Source: Undibacterium parvum
GTDB taxonomy: Bacteria; Pseudomonadota; Gammaproteobacteria; Burkholderiales; Burkholderiaceae_D
Length of the DNA: 64,000 nucleotides
Assembly: GCF_003955735.1 (NCBI RefSeq)
Contig: NZ_CP034464.1
Location: forward strand, 4,340,001 to 4,404,000
Direction of reading: 5' to 3'
The position numbers were made by a program, and so were the translations under genes. The notes under the pieces were generated by a model. The model ran no database searches. It worked only from the letters and a program-made list of their open reading frames with translations, and was not told the origin of the DNA. Below are positions 45,104-53,937 of this stretch, piece by piece (within the stretch, counting starts at the first letter, position 1; each line of letters opens with the position of its first letter).

Positions 45104-46324
45104 TCAGATCAATCCTTGTGCGCGCAAGTGCGCTATCTGCTCTATATCCAATCCCAGCATTCGCTGTAAGACCTGTTCGGTATGTTGTCCTAACAAAGGC
45201 GGTGCTCGCATGGGCGCGATGGCGTCACCGGAAAACTGTACCGGATGCCGAACCTGAGGCACACTGCCTGCACTAGGATGCGGCACGTCAACCCGCATAG
45301 CGCGCGCCTGTACCTGTGGATCGACAAATACCTGCGCTAGATTATTGATCGGGCCACAAGGCACACCAAGGGCTTCCAAGGCTGCCGCCAAGGCAAATTT
45401 ATCCCAATGTGCCAATTGCTCAGTGATCATGGGTATCAGAATCTCTCTATGTTGAACGCGTGCTGGGTTGTTGCAAAAACGCGTATCCGCACTCCATTCA
45501 GCTTTGCCCAATACTTTGCAGAAATTCCTAAATTGGCTGTCGTTACCGATCGCAATCACGATTTCACCGTCGGCAGTTGGGAAAGTTTGGTAAGGCACGA
45601 TATTCGGATGGGCGTTGCCCCAGCGTTTAGGGAGTGTCTCGCTAACCAGATAATTCATGCCTACGTTGGCCAGCATTGCCACCTGCACATCGAGTAGGGC
45701 GACGTCGATATAACGACCAAGGCCACTACTGGCACGGTTTGTTAGTGCTGCAAGAATTGCACTGCTGGCGTACATGCCTGTCATTACGTCCACCACCGCT
45801 ACGCCCACTTTTTGCGGGCCGCCGCCAGGCAGATCAGCGCGCTCACCGGTGATGCTCATGAGCCCGCCTATGCCTTGAATAGCAAAGTCGTAGCCGGCTC
45901 GCTCGGCATACGGACCAGTCTGGCCGAAACCAGTGATGGAGCAATAAATCAAGCGCGGATTAAGACTCTTTAAACTCTCGTAATCGAGACCATATTTTTG
46001 CAAACTACCGACCTTGTAATTCTCTATCAATACGTCAGCTTGCAGTATCAATTGACGTAGCAGGGCGGCGCCTGCTGGCTTGGAAAAATCCAGGGTCACC
46101 GACTGCTTGCCGCGATTAGCCGATAAATAATAGGCAGCTTCGCTACTTAAATTTCCGTCCGCATCTTTGGCGTACGGCGGCCCCCAATGGCGGGTGTCGT
46201 CACCGACACCCGGCTTCTCTATCTTGATCACGGTGGCACCGTAGTCCGCCAGAATTTGTGTGCACCATGGACCGGCCAATACGCGGGTCAGATCCAATAC
46301 CTTGATGTCAGGAAGTAAGCTCAT
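45104..46324 (-). CDS. CaiB/BaiF family CoA-transferase (probable succinyl-CoA:glutarate type)
   Basis: Family III CoA-transferase of 406 residues. Moves CoA between carboxylic acids through an aspartyl-CoA intermediate. N-terminal KVLDLTRVLAGPWCTQILAD, then VTLDFSKPAGAALLRQLI and GYDFAIQGIGGLMSITG; the candidate catalytic Asp is D179 in VAVVDVMTGMYAS. It follows gcdH by 19 bases, so glutarate is the natural acceptor and glutaryl-CoA the product, as in the human C7orf10 (SUGCT) pairing. Substrate assignment is from context. Confidence 0.85.
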   Translation of the reverse strand: MSLLPDIKVLDLTRVLAGPWCTQILADYGATVIKIEKPGVGDDTRHWGPPYAKDADGNLSSEAAYYLSANRGKQSVTLDFSKPAGAALLRQLILQADVLIENYKVGSLQKYGLDYESLKSLNPRLIYCSITGFGQTGPYAERAGYDFAIQGIGGLMSITGERADLPGGGPQKVGVAVVDVMTGMYASSAILAALTNRASSGLGRYIDVALLDVQVAMLANVGMNYLVSETLPKRWGNAHPNIVPYQTFPTADGEIVIAIGNDSQFRNFCKVLGKAEWSADTRFCNNPARVQHREILIPMITEQLAHWDKFALAAALEALGVPCGPINNLAQVFVDPQVQARAMRVDVPHPSAGSVPQVRHPVQFSGDAIAPMRAPPLLGQHTEQVLQRMLGLDIEQIAHLRAQGLI

Positions 46325-46343
46325 GGAGGTGGTGTACGCAATC

Positions 46344-47534
46344 TCAGCAGAAAGCTTGTATGCCAGTGATGGCGCGACCCAAGATCAAAGCATGAATATC
46401 ATGCGTGCCCTCGTAGGTATTGACCACTTCCAGATTGACCATGTGGCGGACGATGCCGAACTCATCCGAAATGCCATTACCACCCAGCATATCGCGCGCG
46501 ACTCTGGCAATCTCTAGTGATTTTCCGCAAGAATTGCGCTTCATGATGGAAGTGATTTCTACACTATCGGTACCTGCGTCTTTCATGCGGCCCAATTGCA
46601 GGCAGCCTTGTAAGCCCAGCGTGATCTCAGTCAGCATGTCGGCCAATTTCTTTTGTATCAGTTGATTCGCAGCCAGTGGACGGCCAAATTGCTGCCTGTC
46701 CATGACATAGCTTCGTGCGCGTTGGAAGCAATCTTCTGCCGCACCTAAAGCGCCCCAGGCGATGCCGTAGCGAGCCGAGTTGAGGCAAGTAAATGGACCT
46801 TTTAGACCGCGCACCTCAGGGAAGGCGTTCTCTTCAGGGCAAAAGACTTCATCCATCACGATCTCGCCGGTAATCGAGGCACGTAGGCCGAATTTGCCGT
46901 GTATCGCCGGGGCGCTCAAGCCCTTCATACCTTTTTCTAGAATGAAGCCGCGTATCTTGCCTTCGTCATCCTTGGCCCAGACCACAAAGACATCGGCGAT
47001 CGGCGAATTAGAGATCCACATCTTGCTACCAGAAATGCTATAGCCACCCGGCACTTTTTTGGCGCGGCTAATCATAGAGCCTGGATCGGAACCGTGATTT
47101 GGCTCTGTTAGACCGAAACAACCTATCCAGACACCGCTAGCGAGCTTAGGTAAGAATTTTTGTCTTTGCGCTTCAGTGCCAAATTCGTAAATTGGTACGA
47201 TGACCAGGGATGACTGCACACTCATCATGGAACGATAGCCAGAATCGACCCGTTCTACTTCACGCGCAATTAAGCCGTAGCTGACGTAATTGAGACCAGG
47301 CCCACCGTATTGTTCAGGAATGGTCGGGCCAAGCAGGCCAAGTTCACCCATTTCGCGGAAGATCGCGGGGTCGGTTTTCTCGTGGCGGAAGGATTCTAGT
47401 ATCCGTGGCTGTAGTTTGTCCTGGCAGTAAGCCTGTGCCGCATCGCGCACCATGCGCTCTTCGTCTGTCAATTGTTGTGATAAGAGCAGGGCGTCGTCCC
47501 ATTGAAATTCTGTTTTTGCGCTAATTGATTTCAT
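46344..47534 (-). CDS. gcdH: Glutaryl-CoA dehydrogenase
   Basis: FAD-dependent acyl-CoA dehydrogenase of 396 residues that oxidises and decarboxylates glutaryl-CoA to crotonyl-CoA. Glutaryl-type signatures: [55 protein letters not shown] and [17 protein letters not shown]. The catalytic base is Glu375 in [21 protein letters not shown] precedes ATG 47534. Upstream is an intergenic region with 12-bp repeats and two LysR-type sites. It is divergent from its probable regulator. Confidence 0.94.
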   Translation of the reverse strand: MKSISAKTEFQWDDALLLSQQLTDEERMVRDAAQAYCQDKLQPRILESFRHEKTDPAIFREMGELGLLGPTIPEQYGGPGLNYVSYGLIAREVERVDSGYRSMMSVQSSLVIVPIYEFGTEAQRQKFLPKLASGVWIGCFGLTEPNHGSDPGSMISRAKKVPGGYSISGSKMWISNSPIADVFVVWAKDDEGKIRGFILEKGMKGLSAPAIHGKFGLRASITGEIVMDEVFCPEENAFPEVRGLKGPFTCLNSARYGIAWGALGAAEDCFQRARSYVMDRQQFGRPLAANQLIQKKLADMLTEITLGLQGCLQLGRMKDAGTDSVEITSIMKRNSCGKSLEIARVARDMLGGNGISDEFGIVRHMVNLEVVNTYEGTHDIHALILGRAITGIQAFC

Positions 47535-47553
47535 TTTTTCTTCCTATTGAGCT

Positions 47554-47606
47554 GCTGATGGTGTTGCTGATGGGGCACTGATGAATGTGCTGATGAATGT
47601 GCTGAA
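47554..47606 (-). repeat. 12-bp tandem repeats in the gcdH leader
   Basis: Units GCTGATGGTGTT, GCTGATGGGGCA, CTGATGAATGT and GCTGATGAATGT follow each other, with a partial GCTGAA at the end. On the minus strand this gives CATCAG four times at 11-12 base spacing directly before the gcdH ribosome site. Confidence 0.7.
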
Positions 47607-47607
47607 T

Positions 47608-47620
47608 TTCGCATAACGCA
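47608..47620. promoter_or_regulatory. Second LysR-type half/activation site near gcdH
   Basis: TTCGCATAACGCA is a T-N11-A sequence sharing the ACGCA arm with the palindrome at 47746. It lies 74-86 bases upstream of gcdH. A further half-site TGCGTAA is at 47657-47663. Confidence 0.5.
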
Positions 47621-47745
47621 TTCTATTTCTGCATAGATCTTAAGCTGGAGTCAGTGTGCGTAATCAGTGAAAATTTGTCTGTGCTAGCAATATAAAGAAA
47701 AGCTTAGCGCAATTCAAACGAATATTTTGCACGCTAGCAGCTCTA

Positions 47746-47766
47746 CTTGTGCGTAAAACGCACAAG
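47746..47766. promoter_or_regulatory. LysR-type operator (recognition site) of gcdH/gcdR
   Basis: Perfect 9-bp dyad CTTGTGCGT-AAA-ACGCACAAG. It contains the LysR box T-N11-A (T47750 to A47762) and lies 60 bases upstream of the regulator gene, where autoregulation is usual. Confidence 0.75.
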
Positions 47767-47825
47767 GTGGTACATTGTGAGAATAATTAAATTTTCTAAT
47801 CCTCAGCTACTTAGGCTCATTCCGT

Positions 47826-48740
47826 ATGCGCAGAAAAATTCCCAATACCTGGACCCTGATGGCGTTTGAGGCGGCCGCGCGGCATCAGAGTTTTACCAAG
47901 GCGGCCAGCGAATTGGCTTTGACCCAGAGTGCGGTTTGTCGGCAAGTGGCAGGTTTAGAAGAGTTTCTGGGCGTGCAATTGTTTTTGCGCAGTAAGCGCG
48001 GGGTGGTGCTGACCGAGGCTGGTTTGACGTATAGCCGACAGGTGGCGGTAAGGCTCAATTCGGTAGAACGCGACACCTTGGAGATGATGGCGCGGCGCGG
48101 TCAGGGCGGCAGTTTAGAAATCGCCGTGGTGCCTAGCTTTGCGACGCGTTGGTTGCTGCCGCGCCTGGCCTCGTTTCAGCGCGATTATCCCGATATTACG
48201 GTCAATCTGGCGACACGTACGCGGGCTTTTTTATTCAATGACACTGAGTTTGATGCCGCGATCCATTGTGGCAAGAGCGCTTGGCCAGGCGTGAGTGCGC
48301 ATGACTTATTGCCAGAAAATCTGGTGGCGGTCTGTAGCCCGGCATTGATCGCCCCGTCCACCTACTTGAGGCCCGAGCAAGTGCAAAAATATCCTCTATT
48401 ACAACAAAGTACCCGGCCGTATGCCTGGCGCGAATGGTTTGGCTCACTCGGTTTGAGTGTGGAGCACGACATGACGGGGTGCCGTTACGAGTTGTTTTCT
48501 ATGCTCAGTCAGGCCGCGATTCACGGCATGGGGATAGCTTTGATACCGCCTTTTCTGATTGAGGATGAGCTTAAGGCGGGCCTATTAACTGTGGCAGTGC
48601 CGCACGCATTCTTAAGCGGAAATAGCTATCAATTACTGTGTCCAGAAGCGCGTTCCGAGAGCGCAGCCTTAAAGCAATTTCGGGAGTGGCTGTTATTGCA
48701 AGCTGCGAGCTATCGTGAATCGCATCTAATTTCTACATAG
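47826..48740 (+). CDS. gcdR: LysR family regulator of glutarate degradation (GcdR-like)
   Basis: A 304-residue LysR-type regulator. Winged helix at about 5-65 (LMAFEAAARHQSFTKAASEL, ALTQSAVCRQVAGLEEFLG, FLRSKRGVVLTEAG). Effector-binding domain at about 90-300 of the GcvA-like class (VVPSFATRWLLPRLASFQRD). Divergent from gcdH with a perfect dyad between them, so control of gcdH by glutarate or glutaryl-CoA is the simplest reading. A decayed copy of the palindromic repeat follows its stop. Confidence 0.87.
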   Translation: MRRKIPNTWTLMAFEAAARHQSFTKAASELALTQSAVCRQVAGLEEFLGVQLFLRSKRGVVLTEAGLTYSRQVAVRLNSVERDTLEMMARRGQGGSLEIAVVPSFATRWLLPRLASFQRDYPDITVNLATRTRAFLFNDTEFDAAIHCGKSAWPGVSAHDLLPENLVAVCSPALIAPSTYLRPEQVQKYPLLQQSTRPYAWREWFGSLGLSVEHDMTGCRYELFSMLSQAAIHGMGIALIPPFLIEDELKAGLLTVAVPHAFLSGNSYQLLCPEARSESAALKQFREWLLLQAASYRESHLIST

Positions 48741-48752
48741 TTGGGGGAGTAT

Positions 48753-48804
48753 CCACCTATGTCAGGTATTTGCGCACATGGAATATGCGCAAACGCATGG
48801 GTGG
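48753..48804 (+). repeat. Dispersed palindromic repeat, decayed copy C
   Basis: Contains CATGGAATATGCGC (48777-48790), 14 bases of the 16-base core, within a shorter hairpin with inner arms TTTGCGCA/TGCGCAAA and outer CCACC/GGTGG. It lies 13 bases after the LysR gene stop. Probably a shortened or rearranged relative of copies A, B, D and E. Confidence 0.6.
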
Positions 48805-48880
48805 GGTCGATACAGGAGGGGAGTATATGATCTTTGTCGAGCTCGGTTAAAGCTAGCCTGCCTATGCAGGCGCTCGCCAG

Positions 48881-48913
48881 ATTTCTCCAAAAACTATTAG
48901 TTTCTGGAGAAAT
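48881..48913. terminator. Long hairpin, possible bidirectional terminator
   Basis: ATTTCTCCA and TGGAGAAAT pair, continued inward by AAAACTA/TTAGTTT with one unpaired C. The stem spans nearly all of 33 bases. TTTTC follows on the plus strand. Confidence 0.5.
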
Positions 48914-49088
48914 TTTCTGAGGACTTCCGCCAAATTGTTACAGCTGGGTGTAAGGCCGAAGACGGTGCTTTTGTACGGCAAGGCCAGTACAAGGCCGCTT
49001 GGGTGATTTTTCGTAAGTCCTATTTCTATTAAATCGCCAAATTTGAAATGATTCATATCGCCTAGCGTAGCAAAATATGGCAGTATCA

Positions 49089-49136
49089 AATGAGTTTGCA
49101 AACGAGTTTGCAAATGGGCTTGTAAAGGGGTTGCTA
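49089..49136 (+). repeat. Four 12-bp tandem units upstream of the sensor kinase
   Basis: AATGAGTTTGCA, AACGAGTTTGCA, AATGGGCTTGTA and AAGGGGTTGCTA are consecutive, the first two differing at one base. If translation began at 49077 they would encode NEFA-NEFA-NGLV-KGLL, but a signal peptide beginning at 49206 makes a regulatory or neutral role more likely. Confidence 0.65.
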
Positions 49137-49205
49137 ACACCGCCAGTAGTTGTGGTTGGAATTGCATTAAATAATGAATACTCCTCTTTCGACGAAATAA
49201 AAAGC

Positions 49206-52200
49206 ATGATGGCATTTTCATTCTTGTTTTTCCGGCGCAGCGCAAAATGCCTCCTATGCATATTGCCGTTTTTGTTATTTTCTTCCGCATTAGCCGCCCG
49301 CAATCCTCGATTTGAACAACTCGGTGTCGCCAACGGCTTGCCACAAGAATCGATCAATACCTTCCTGCAGGACCAACAGGGCTTTATGTGGATAGGCACA
49401 CAAGCAGGTCTGGCGCGCTTTGATGGCTACCGTTTCGTGGTCTATAAAAACAATCCGCAAGATCCAGCTAGTTTGATCGATAACTACATTTTGTCGTCTT
49501 ACCAGGATGCGCAGGGTGGCTTATGGTTTGGCACCAAGGGCGGCTTAAATCATTTTGATACGCGAAGTAAAAAATTTACCCGCTACATTCCGCAGCAAGA
49601 GATTCCCGGCACACTGACTAATCGTTCCGTGGTGGCGATTGCCAGGGATGGCGAACGCGGTATCTGGCTGGCCAGCGAAGATGGTCTTAAACACTTCGCT
49701 TTCGCCACCAAAGAATTCACCATCTATCGACATGACGCCAGTAAATTAGATAGCCTAAGTGCGAATAAAATTAATGCCCTTTACAGTGATCCGGAGGGGC
49801 GACTCTGGATAGGAACGGCGAACGGTTTAGATTTGTTTCAGCCTCAGCAATCGAACTTTAAACATATTGATATTGAAATTAAGAATCGTCCGGCTAACAC
49901 CCAGAATAATATTTTGGCGCTCACTGTTGGGCCTGATCAAAAATTATGGATAGGGAGTAGTGCGGGTTTGGCGAGTATCCAATTGGGAAAAGATACGGCC
50001 AAACAAGAACCGATTTCTGAGCTTGCCGGTTTCGGTGCTATTGCGGTACAGGCGCTGATGCACGACAAACAAGCTAATCTCTGGATAGGAACTATCAATC
50101 ATGGCCTGATATTGCTAGACGCGAAAACCGGGCAGGCGAGTAATTACCAGGCACAACCGCTGGACAGAAATAGTTTGGCAAATAATGAAGTAAAGACCTT
50201 GTTGCAAGACCGCTCCGGCACTCTATGGGTGGGTACCTGGTTTGGTGCGATCAGTCGGCTCGATTTGCACAGTGGCGGATTTGAGCGCTTGATACAGTTA
50301 AATGGCGCGCCCAATAGCTTGAGCGAAAACAAGGTCAGAGCGATAGTCGATGATGAACAAGGTGCGTATTGGCTAGGGACGCTAGGTGGCGGCCTGAATC
50401 GGTTTGATCCACAAACCGGGAAAATTGAGGTCTGGCGCCACCGGGAAGGCGACAAACAGAGTCTAGTCGATGATAGGGTCTCTGTGCTTGCCTATGATCA
50501 GAACCGCCGTTTATTGGTCGGAACCCGCAATGGCCTCAGTTGCTTTGATCCCAAAACCAATGTTTTTAAAAGTATACTTTTGGGCGCCAGTCTTGATGAA
50601 AATTATATACAAAAAATTCTCACTGACGGTGATGGCAATACCTGGATAGGTAGCAGGGGTGGCTTGTTTAAACTGGAGGCTGGCAGTCATACGCTAAAAA
50701 GCTATCGGCATGATGTGAGTGACGCCACTAGTCTGGGTGAAAACTCTGTCTTGTCTCTGGCTGCGGATGCCCAGGGAGGTCTCTGGGTAGGGACAGAAAA
50801 CGGTTTGGACTATTTAGACAAAAATAGCAGTAAATTTAGGCACTATCAAAACGATGCCAAACAGAGCACTAGCTTGCTGCATAATCGTGTGAATAATTTA
50901 CTGCTGGACAGTAAAGGACGTCTCTGGATAGGAACTGCGGGCGGTCTAAATCAGCTGCTCAAAACTGCGAATGGAGAATTACAATTCCAATCCTATCTGC
51001 ATTTGCAGCATGGCGCGAATGAATCTATAGGCACTATCCTGGAAGACGAGCAGCAGCAAATTTGGTTTAGCTCTATTGTTGGTATTTCCAGACTCAATCC
51101 CTTGAGTGAGCGGATACAGTTGTATACCGCAAACGACGGCTTAACCGAAGGGGCGTTTCTTATAGGCTCCGGGCATAAGGCCAGGGATGGCACACTCATT
51201 TTCGGTGGTTTAAATGGCATTAGTTATTTTCAAGCCAAGGCAATTCGCGATAATCTTCAGCCCCCGCCCGTGGTCATCACTGATTTCCTGATTTTTAATC
51301 AATCGATCAATGCGCTCGCTACGCGCAAGCAGCAGGAGCTTGGCGCCCTCGATGGCATTGAGAACGCCAAGCGCATACACTTAAATGATAAAGAATCCGT
51401 GTTTTCTATCGAGTTTGCGGCACTGCATTTTGCCAACGCGCAGGCCAATCGTTATGCTTATCAATTACAAGGTTTTGATCAGGATTGGGTCGAGGTCGGT
51501 GCCAGTAAACGTTTTGCTACCTATACCAATCTCGATCCCGGCGAATACTTATTCAAGGTAAAGGCGAGTAATTCGGATGGCGTCTGGAACGAAACAGGCG
51601 CCAGTGTAAGCATCACAATTGCGCCGCCGTATTGGAAAACCTGGTGGTTTCGCGTGCTGGCCTTAAGCGCACTCATTGCCATGGCTTATCTGGCTTTTCA
51701 GTTGCGCATACGTGCGTTTAAAAAACAAAGGCAAGTACTCGAACAGGAAGTTGGTTTGAGAACCATGCAATTGCAAATGAAGAACGACGAAGTCTTGCAT
51801 CAAAAAGAAAATCTGGAGCTGGCGCATAGAAATATGTCCTTGCTCAGTGACATAGGGCGTGAGATCACTGCCAAATTGGATAGTGAAGCCATCATCATGT
51901 TGGTCTACCGGTATGTGCATGAGTTAATGGATGCCAGTGTTTTTGGAATTGGTTTCTATCGTCCGGATCGGCAGTTGATCGATTACCCGTTTGCGATAGA
52001 AAATGGCAAACGCTACAGCGCGTATAGTCGCGATATGCGTGAGCCGAATCAGTTTGCAGTGTGGTGTATCACGCACGAAAAAGAGATTTTCATTAATGAT
52101 TTGGAGCGCGAATATACAAATTTTTTTGATGATCTAGATCTCACGGTCGGCACCGTGCGTTTACCGATGCTGGCGGATGGCAGTATGCCCTGTACTGCCC

Positions 52201-53165
52201 AGTCTATGTTGTACGTGCCTATCTCGGTCGCCGGGAAAATACGCGGGGTCATCAGTGTGCATAGTCATCAAAAAAATGTCTATCAAGGCATGCATCTGGA
52301 TATGCTGCGTACCCTCGCTTCGTATGTCGGTGTGGCTTTCGATAATGCTGATGCGTATGCGCATCTGAAAGAAACCCAGGAGCAACTAGTCGAGCAAGGT
52401 AAGCTCGCTGCCTTGGGCTCGTTGGTGGCGGGGGTGGCGCACGAGCTCAATACGCCGATAGGCAATAGTTTGATGATCGCCAGTACCATGCAGGATAAGA
52501 CCGAGGTGATGGGTAATTTAATCGCCAGCGCGAGTGCGCGGCGCTCTGATCTGACGAATTTTATCGATGCGGCCAAAGAAGCGTCGGTACTCATCATGCG
52601 CAGCTTAACCAGTGCAGCCGATCTGATTAATAGTTTTAAACAAGTGGCGGTAGACCAAACCAGCGCCAAGCGCCGTCAATTTGACTTACAGCAGTGCACC
52701 CACGAGATCGCTGCCACCATGATGAATCAGGTGCGCACCGCTGGCCATACTCTGGATTTACAGGTGCCAGCGAATATACCCATGGATAGCTATCCGGGCT
52801 CGTATGGTCAAGTGATCATCAATTTTATCGGCAATGTCTTGATGCATGCTTTTGAGGGGCGACGTGATGGCCAGATCAAACTGGTGGCGCGGCGCATGGG
52901 TGAGGATAGGGTAGAGATTATTTTTAGTGACAATGGCAATGGCATCAAAGCGGAAGATATCGCGTATATCTTCAATCCCTTCTTTACTACCAAGTTCGGA
53001 CAGGGCGGCTCGGGACTGGGCCTCAATATCAGTTACAACATTGTGGTTTCTTTGCTGGAAGGGCAAATCCGCGTCGAGAGCGTAGTCGGACAAGGCACTT
53101 CCTTCATTTTGGAATTACCCTTGACGGTAGGTAAACTCAGCGCAGCAAACGACTGGGTGGTGTAA
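49206..53165 (+). CDS. Two-propeller hybrid-type sensor histidine kinase (no receiver domain)
   Basis: About 1319 residues from ATG 49206, chosen because a signal peptide follows directly (FLFFRRSAKCLLCILPFLL, ending SSALAA); ATG 49077 in frame is the alternative. The periplasmic part has 14 propeller repeats of the type LWIGT-x-GL-x-FD, enough for two seven-bladed propellers. A Y_Y_Y domain follows (YAYQLQGFDQDWVEVGASKR). One membrane span lies near residue 815 (VLALSALIAMAYLAFQL). Then come a coiled coil, a GAF domain, and a kinase core with His1079 (GVAHELNTPIGN), SDNGNGIKAEDI and GGSGLGLNISYNIV. No receiver or DNA-binding domain and no adjacent response regulator, so it is an orphan. Ligand unknown; propeller sensors often detect sugars or polymers. 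Confidence 0.88.
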   Translation: MMAFSFLFFRRSAKCLLCILPFLLFSSALAARNPRFEQLGVANGLPQESINTFLQDQQGFMWIGTQAGLARFDGYRFVVYKNNPQDPASLIDNYILSSYQDAQGGLWFGTKGGLNHFDTRSKKFTRYIPQQEIPGTLTNRSVVAIARDGERGIWLASEDGLKHFAFATKEFTIYRHDASKLDSLSANKINALYSDPEGRLWIGTANGLDLFQPQQSNFKHIDIEIKNRPANTQNNILALTVGPDQKLWIGSSAGLASIQLGKDTAKQEPISELAGFGAIAVQALMHDKQANLWIGTINHGLILLDAKTGQASNYQAQPLDRNSLANNEVKTLLQDRSGTLWVGTWFGAISRLDLHSGGFERLIQLNGAPNSLSENKVRAIVDDEQGAYWLGTLGGGLNRFDPQTGKIEVWRHREGDKQSLVDDRVSVLAYDQNRRLLVGTRNGLSCFDPKTNVFKSILLGASLDENYIQKILTDGDGNTWIGSRGGLFKLEAGSHTLKSYRHDVSDATSLGENSVLSLAADAQGGLWVGTENGLDYLDKNSSKFRHYQNDAKQSTSLLHNRVNNLLLDSKGRLWIGTAGGLNQLLKTANGELQFQSYLHLQHGANESIGTILEDEQQQIWFSSIVGISRLNPLSERIQLYTANDGLTEGAFLIGSGHKARDGTLIFGGLNGISYFQAKAIRDNLQPPPVVITDFLIFNQSINALATRKQQELGALDGIENAKRIHLNDKESVFSIEFAALHFANAQANRYAYQLQGFDQDWVEVGASKRFATYTNLDPGEYLFKVKASNSDGVWNETGASVSITIAPPYWKTWWFRVLALSALIAMAYLAFQLRIRAFKKQRQVLEQEVGLRTMQLQMKNDEVLHQKENLELAHRNMSLLSDIGREITAKLDSEAIIMLVYRYVHELMDASVFGIGFYRPDRQLIDYPFAIENGKRYSAYSRDMREPNQFAVWCITHEKEIFINDLEREYTNFFDDLDLTVGTVRLPMLADGSMPCTAQSMLYVPISVAGKIRGVISVHSHQKNVYQGMHLDMLRTLASYVGVAFDNADAYAHLKETQEQLVEQGKLAALGSLVAGVAHELNTPIGNSLMIASTMQDKTEVMGNLIASASARRSDLTNFIDAAKEASVLIMRSLTSAADLINSFKQVAVDQTSAKRRQFDLQQCTHEIAATMMNQVRTAGHTLDLQVPANIPMDSYPGSYGQVIINFIGNVLMHAFEGRRDGQIKLVARRMGEDRVEIIFSDNGNGIKAEDIAYIFNPFFTTKFGQGGSGLGLNISYNIVVSLLEGQIRVESVVGQGTSFILELPLTVGKLSAANDWVV

Positions 53166-53192
53166 ATCTGCTTGCATTAGCGTTTTTTTGCT

Positions 53193-53231
53193 ACTAGGTC
53201 AGACTAGTTTTTTCAGCGCATTAGACCTAGT
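53193..53231. terminator. Inverted repeat after sensor kinase
   Basis: ACTAGGTC (53193-53200) and GACCTAGT (53224-53231) pair over a 23-base loop. No U-run follows. The rest of the 292-base gap to the next gene shows nothing I can name. Confidence 0.35.
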
Positions 53232-53457
53232 CCTCAGTATATATTTCGCCTGCCCACAGGTAGAATAGCCGCAATAATTTGCCTCAACCAGATCCCCTAA
53301 GTATTGAGTTTTAAGGGGAGTATGCTACTCCGCCAGCCGATCGCGCAATAACGATGCGCGTAAATCACTTGCTTGCTCCGATACAGGGTGGGGTATCCGA
53401 GTCATTGCGGTTTTATCTAACACCATATTTAGTCTGAACTACGCCGAGAATACCGAC

Positions 53458-53937
53458 ATGCCTGAGAATACCTATATCACCCCGGTGCTGAAATTATGGA
53501 ATCAGTTTTCCGCCTATCCGGGTGGCAAATATCTTTTTTCAAAATTCGTGCAGTACAAAGCCCCGTATTTTAAAACCGTCAATGCGCAGGTCCTTGAGTT
53601 AAAACCCAACTACGCCCGCCTGACCATTAAAAAACGCAAGGCAGTGCAAAACCACATCGGTACCGTGCATGTGATCGCGATTTGCAATCTGCTTGAAATG
53701 GCGATGGGCGCATGCGCCGAGGCATCCATACCCAAACATTTACGCTGGATCCCCAAGGGCATGAGCGTCGAGTACACCGCCAAGGCTGGCAGTGACATTA
53801 CCGGTATTGCGCAAATCAATCCGGAGCAATGGCGCGCCGGCGATCTGGACGTGGTGATCACCGCGCTCGATGATCAAGGCGTGGTGGTGCTTAAAGGCGT
53901 GATCAAGCTGTGGATTAGCGAAAAGAAATCAGCCTAG
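53458..53937 (+). CDS. DUF4442 hotdog-fold protein (thioesterase-like)
   Basis: A 159-residue protein with the DUF4442/YiiD_C hotdog layout: VLKLWNQFSAYPGGKYLFSK, YKAPYFKTVNAQVLELKPNY, NHIGTVHVIAICNLLEMAMG and ac terminal strand pair. HIGTVHV-type segments at the central helix are where acyl-CoA thioesterases carry their catalytic residues. Substrate unknown. Its stop codon overlaps that of the convergent regulator gene in the shared bases CTAG (53934-53937). Confidence 0.8.
   Translation: MPENTYITPVLKLWNQFSAYPGGKYLFSKFVQYKAPYFKTVNAQVLELKPNYARLTIKKRKAVQNHIGTVHVIAICNLLEMAMGACAEASIPKHLRWIPKGMSVEYTAKAGSDITGIAQINPEQWRAGDLDVVITALDDQGVVVLKGVIKLWISEKKSA

Larger units (their letters stand above)
48741..49205. 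other. Intergenic region before the propeller sensor kinase
   Basis: No gene is firmly supported in 465 bases. It holds repeat copy C (48753-48804), a 6-bp hairpin GCCTGC/GCAGGC (48856-48871), a long near-perfect hairpin (48881-48913) and four 12-bp tandem units (49089-49136). A minus-strand frame running from about 49063 to 48862 could encode 65 residues beginning MNHFKFGDLIEIGL; it matches nothing I know. Confidence 0.5.

Noticed and set aside
48862..49399. Two minus-strand frames (about 150-160 codons) opposite the sensor kinase start
   Set aside because: They overlap a well-supported signal peptide and propeller start on the plus strand and show no domain. Only a 65-residue end in the gap stays possible.
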